The notes under the pieces: model-generated
Database searches by the model: none
Seen by the model: only the letters and a program-made list of their open reading frames with translations
What the model was told of the DNA's origin: nothing
Translations under genes and position numbers: made by a program
In this document: positions 62,197 through 64,000 of the stretch, piece by piece
Position numbering within the stretch: the stretch's first letter is position 1
How the letters are laid out: each line of letters starts with the position of its first letter
Source of the DNA: JAFNAG01 sp963824985
GTDB lineage: Bacteria; Acidobacteriota; UBA6911
Direction of reading: 5' to 3'
Assembly (NCBI GenBank): GCA_963824985.1
Contig: CAWGRQ010000004.1
Span: forward strand, 34,539-98,538
Length of the DNA: 64,000 nucleotides

Positions 62197-63083
62197 CTTA
62201 CCTCTCCGAGCAGCCGGCGGAAATCCTTCCGGAGCGGATACCCGAGAACCTCTTTCGAGGGGCGGTTGGCTTTCCTGGTGGGAGCGTCCTTGCCGCGGCC
62301 GGTCGTCAGGCCGAGGTAGCGCCAGTTGGCGGCCCGGTAGCAGGTGCCCCGGAAACGTCCCGGATCGACGAAGGTTTCCAGGTAGTAGATGGAATGGCCG
62401 TAGTGGCGTTCCCAGTCCTCGGGCAGCCGGCGCGCCATGCAGGCAAGAATGTGGGACGCAAGATGCGGAACGTTAACGAACGGGAGAATCAGAAACCGCG
62501 TGTTATAGGCGAGATAGCGGATGTTCCTGCGCCGGGCTTCCGCCGGCCATCCGATGAACCGGTCGCGCGGCCCGAGATGCCGGGGCGCCGACGACCACCC
62601 CAGGCACGCAATCGGGCGGCCCTGGGCGTAGACCACATACTTCAGATGCTCGCCGACGGGCTGCGTGTAGCCCAGGTAATGGTACCGGTCGAGCAGACTA
62701 TTGAAGAGCCGTTCCTCGACCGTGCGGCGCACCTGTTCGAACTCGAGCGGCCGGATCTCAGCGAGCGCGCCTTCGAGCGTTGTCTCATCCACCAGGACCG
62801 GCGCCGGCCGCTTCCTGTCCGGGTTGCGGTGCGCCAGAGGGTTGGGATTCACCCAGCGCACCGGCGGAAGCTCAATATGCCCCTCCCGGTGGAGTCGCAG
62901 CATCAGCCCCCGGCAGACCATGTCGCAGAGCGCGCCGTTGGCCTGGCGCCAGTCCCATGCCTCGCAGAGCCTGCTCGATAGCGCGCGGCGGCTCAGCCGC
63001 GGATTCTCGGCAACGAGTCGACGGATGAGTTCAATGTCCGTGCCCGTGATCGTGCGCCCGCGGTACTTCAACTCTGTTTCCAT
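62193..63083 (-). CDS. DruA-like protein (DUF4338), IS66 passenger
   Basis: 296 aa from the ATG at 63083. Hallmarks: YHYLGYTQPVGEHLKYVVYA, PRDRFIGWPAEARRRNIRYL, AYNTRFLILPFVNVPHLASH, then YYLETFVDPGRFRGTCYRAA and NWRYLGLTTGRGKDA. This is the DUF4338 family that includes DruA of the Druantia anti-phage system; many members however live inside transposons rather than in Druantia loci. The gene is coupled by a 4-nt overlap with tnpC. No DruE-type helicase is nearby, so a role in transposition or element maintenance is more likely than phage defence here. Confidence 0.8.
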   Translation of the reverse strand: METELKYRGRTITGTDIELIRRLVAENPRLSRRALSSRLCEAWDWRQANGALCDMVCRGLMLRLHREGHIELPPVRWVNPNPLAHRNPDRKRPAPVLVDETTLEGALAEIRPLEFEQVRRTVEERLFNSLLDRYHYLGYTQPVGEHLKYVVYAQGRPIACLGWSSAPRHLGPRDRFIGWPAEARRRNIRYLAYNTRFLILPFVNVPHLASHILACMARRLPEDWERHYGHSIYYLETFVDPGRFRGTCYRAANWRYLGLTTGRGKDAPTRKANRPSKEVLGYPLRKDFRRLLGEVR

Positions 63084-63128
63084 GCCGCGCACGATAACAG
63101 AGGTGAAAACGGAACGCAAGTCCTATCT

Positions 63129-63503
63129 TCAAATCTCTGGTCGGCGCGACGGGCTTACACGCTTCCATGTTGGTGCGCCGCGCGCCGCGGTCGGATCGCC
63201 CGCAGCGAGGAGCACCTGCAGCTGGTGTGCTTCCAGCGCGCTCGATATCTCGGACCCGTTCCCGGGCCAGTAGCGGAACCTCCCCGACGACAACCGTTTT
63301 TGAATCAGATAAAATCCCTGGCCGTCGTAACAGAGTGCCTTTATCGCGGTGCCTCGCCGGCTCCGAAAAACAAAAAACCAACCTGCGAACGGGTCAGCCT
63401 TGAGCACTTCTTTGCAGATCCGTGCCAAGCCGTCGATGCCGTTGCGGAAATCCACCGGCTCGACGGCGACAACGATGCGCATATGCGAGGTGACTTGAAT
63501 CAT
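63129..63503 (-). CDS. tnpB: IS66 accessory protein TnpB
   Basis: 124 aa. VVAVEPVDFRNGIDGLARIC, DPFAGWFFVFRSRRGTAIKA, LCYDGQGFYLIQKRLSSGRF and RYWP are the fixed IS66 Orf2/TnpB motifs. It is needed for IS66 transposition. It overlaps the previous gene by 4 nt. The C-terminal tail after AAGDPTAARGAP is a little longer than usual. Confidence 0.93.
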   Translation of the reverse strand: MIQVTSHMRIVVAVEPVDFRNGIDGLARICKEVLKADPFAGWFFVFRSRRGTAIKALCYDGQGFYLIQKRLSSGRFRYWPGNGSEISSALEAHQLQVLLAAGDPTAARGAPTWKRVSPSRRPEI

Positions 63504-63925
63504 CCCTTCATACCCCAGAACGTGCGGGTGAGCGCCCCAAGGTCCGGAAGCTCCGCTCCTCTTATATGAATCCGCATCCTTTGCCCACGTGGGTGTTCCA
63601 GTTCAATACTGCACTCTGAAACAGCAGGCGCAGTCCACGAAGGGAGCTCGATAAACGTCGGTCCAGTCGACCTCGATTCAGGTGCCGTGATTGCGTGTCG
63701 CTCTGCAGGTTGGACACGTTCCTTGAGGGAGTAGTAGTCCAGACGCAAAAACCGGGATACTTGAGCAACACCGTGGTGCGCGGCGAGGTTCGCCGCCAAC
63801 GTCCAGAGCGGCTCCGGCATTGGCATACGATGCCGGCGGGTGCTGCGCCACTGCTCGATCTGACGGCTGAGTTCTCGAATCTCGGCGGGAATTACAGCGG
63901 GTGCGGTTACTTGCTTTGATGTCAT
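63500..63925 (-). CDS. IS66 TnpA-like protein
   Basis: 141 aa from the ATG at 63925 with GGAGG 7-8 nt upstream. The middle part (PEPLWTLAANLAAHHGVAQV, SRFLRLDYYSLKERV) is a helix-turn-helix region typical of the first ORF of IS66-like elements in acidobacteria. A C-terminal beta part has IELEHPRGQRMRIHIRGAE. It overlaps tnpB by 4 nt. The 5' flank of the element runs to the window edge. Confidence 0.75.
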   Translation of the reverse strand: MTSKQVTAPAVIPAEIRELSRQIEQWRSTRRHRMPMPEPLWTLAANLAAHHGVAQVSRFLRLDYYSLKERVQPAERHAITAPESRSTGPTFIELPSWTAPAVSECSIELEHPRGQRMRIHIRGAELPDLGALTRTFWGMKG

Positions 63926-64000
63926 CGGCTGTCCTCCTGACGCTCTTGGCGTCGACAGCCGGACGATATCAAACCGCCTCAAACCGAGTCACGCACGCCT

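Larger units (their letters stand above)
60534..63925 (-). mobile_element. IS66-type element with DruA-like passenger
   Basis: Four genes in one direction: tnpA-like, tnpB, druA-like, tnpC, with 4-nt overlaps at tnpA/tnpB and druA/tnpC. The true ends are not resolved: GGCGTGCG occurs in inverted form near 60523 and near 63998, which may be part of the terminal repeats, and the right end lies at or beyond the window edge. Confidence 0.75.

Noticed and set aside
62193..63083. A Druantia defence locus
   Set aside because: Only the DruA-like gene is present, without the large DruE helicase or other Druantia genes, and it is embedded in an IS66 operon.
1..64000. CRISPR array
   Set aside because: No regularly spaced short direct repeats with unique spacers; the only tandem repeats are the 202-bp unit at 30.1 kb, the gene-tail duplication at 57.1 kb and the hexamer tract at 28.2 kb.
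1..64000. tRNA or rRNA genes
   Set aside because: No cloverleaf with a GTTCGAATCC-type arm and CCA-proximal stem could be assembled; isolated TTCGAAT matches (for example near 55650) lack the other arms.

Overview
The window (about 60% GC, no rRNA or tRNA seen) looks like chromosomal DNA of a soil-type Gram-negative bacterium, most likely an acidobacterium. The evidence is an Oar-type TonB receptor, carboxypeptidase-regulatory-repeat and propeller lipoproteins, large secreted M14/M28 peptidases and a BNR-repeat protein, Tat-exported aldo/keto reductases with ferredoxin tails, and RAYT transposases with their palindromic repeats. This assignment is inference from gene content; no marker gene was available.

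Layout: 1-3.7 kb holds a TonB receptor end and an ABC exporter pair. 3.8-7.0 kb is a mobile-DNA scar: a frameshifted DDE transposase, an integron integrase reduced by a large in-frame deletion, one integron cassette (ClpX-type zinc finger) with its attC, and a broken RAYT flanked by inverted repeats. 7.1-14.4 kb carries an Lhr-type helicase with one frameshift, a CPA2 antiporter and an RsbRD_N-like protein. 14.5-24.6 kb has two secreted/envelope proteins, short inverted-repeat elements, a tight cluster of gene remnants, a fused MFS/spermidine-synthase-like protein and a PAP2 phosphatase.

24.7-30.0 kb (minus strand) is a compact operon: thioredoxin-like protein, membrane-anchored C39 peptidase, a four-cysteine peptide with a GG motif, a 33-aa membrane peptide, a second four-cysteine GG peptide, an ABC permease/ATPase pair and a Yip1-like membrane protein. 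I read it as a bacteriocin-like or RiPP-like peptide system in which the precursors have hydrophobic, Sec-like leaders. It is the strongest candidate for a new system here.

31.2-35.6 kb (minus strand) is a cluster of integron cassettes without a nearby intact integrase. Six attC-like sites separate a lipoprotein amidohydrolase, MazEF, a secreted 98-aa protein, RelBE, a membrane protein with VapBC, and an unknown ORF. The attC arms resemble the one beside the integrase remnant 26 kb away, which suggests one integron that was broken up.

36-57 kb is mostly metabolic and secreted: two Tat-type aldo/keto reductases, a sodium:solute symporter, Ada-AlkA plus Ogt alkylation repair, M14 and M28 peptidases, a badly frameshifted BNR protein, MetK, a PrmA-like methyltransferase and a crotonase. 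A 421-bp mobile element with a group II intron 3' remnant sits exactly at the stop codon of the M14 peptidase and belongs to the same family as a 281-bp element at 14.7 kb. 57.2-64 kb ends with a duplicated gene tail, a broken RAYT, a tightly coupled three-gene unknown operon (TIGR04255-like), and an IS66-type element carrying a DruA-like (DUF4338) passenger. Several frameshifts (lhr, aldo/keto reductase, BNR gene, tnpC) could be real decay or assembly indels.
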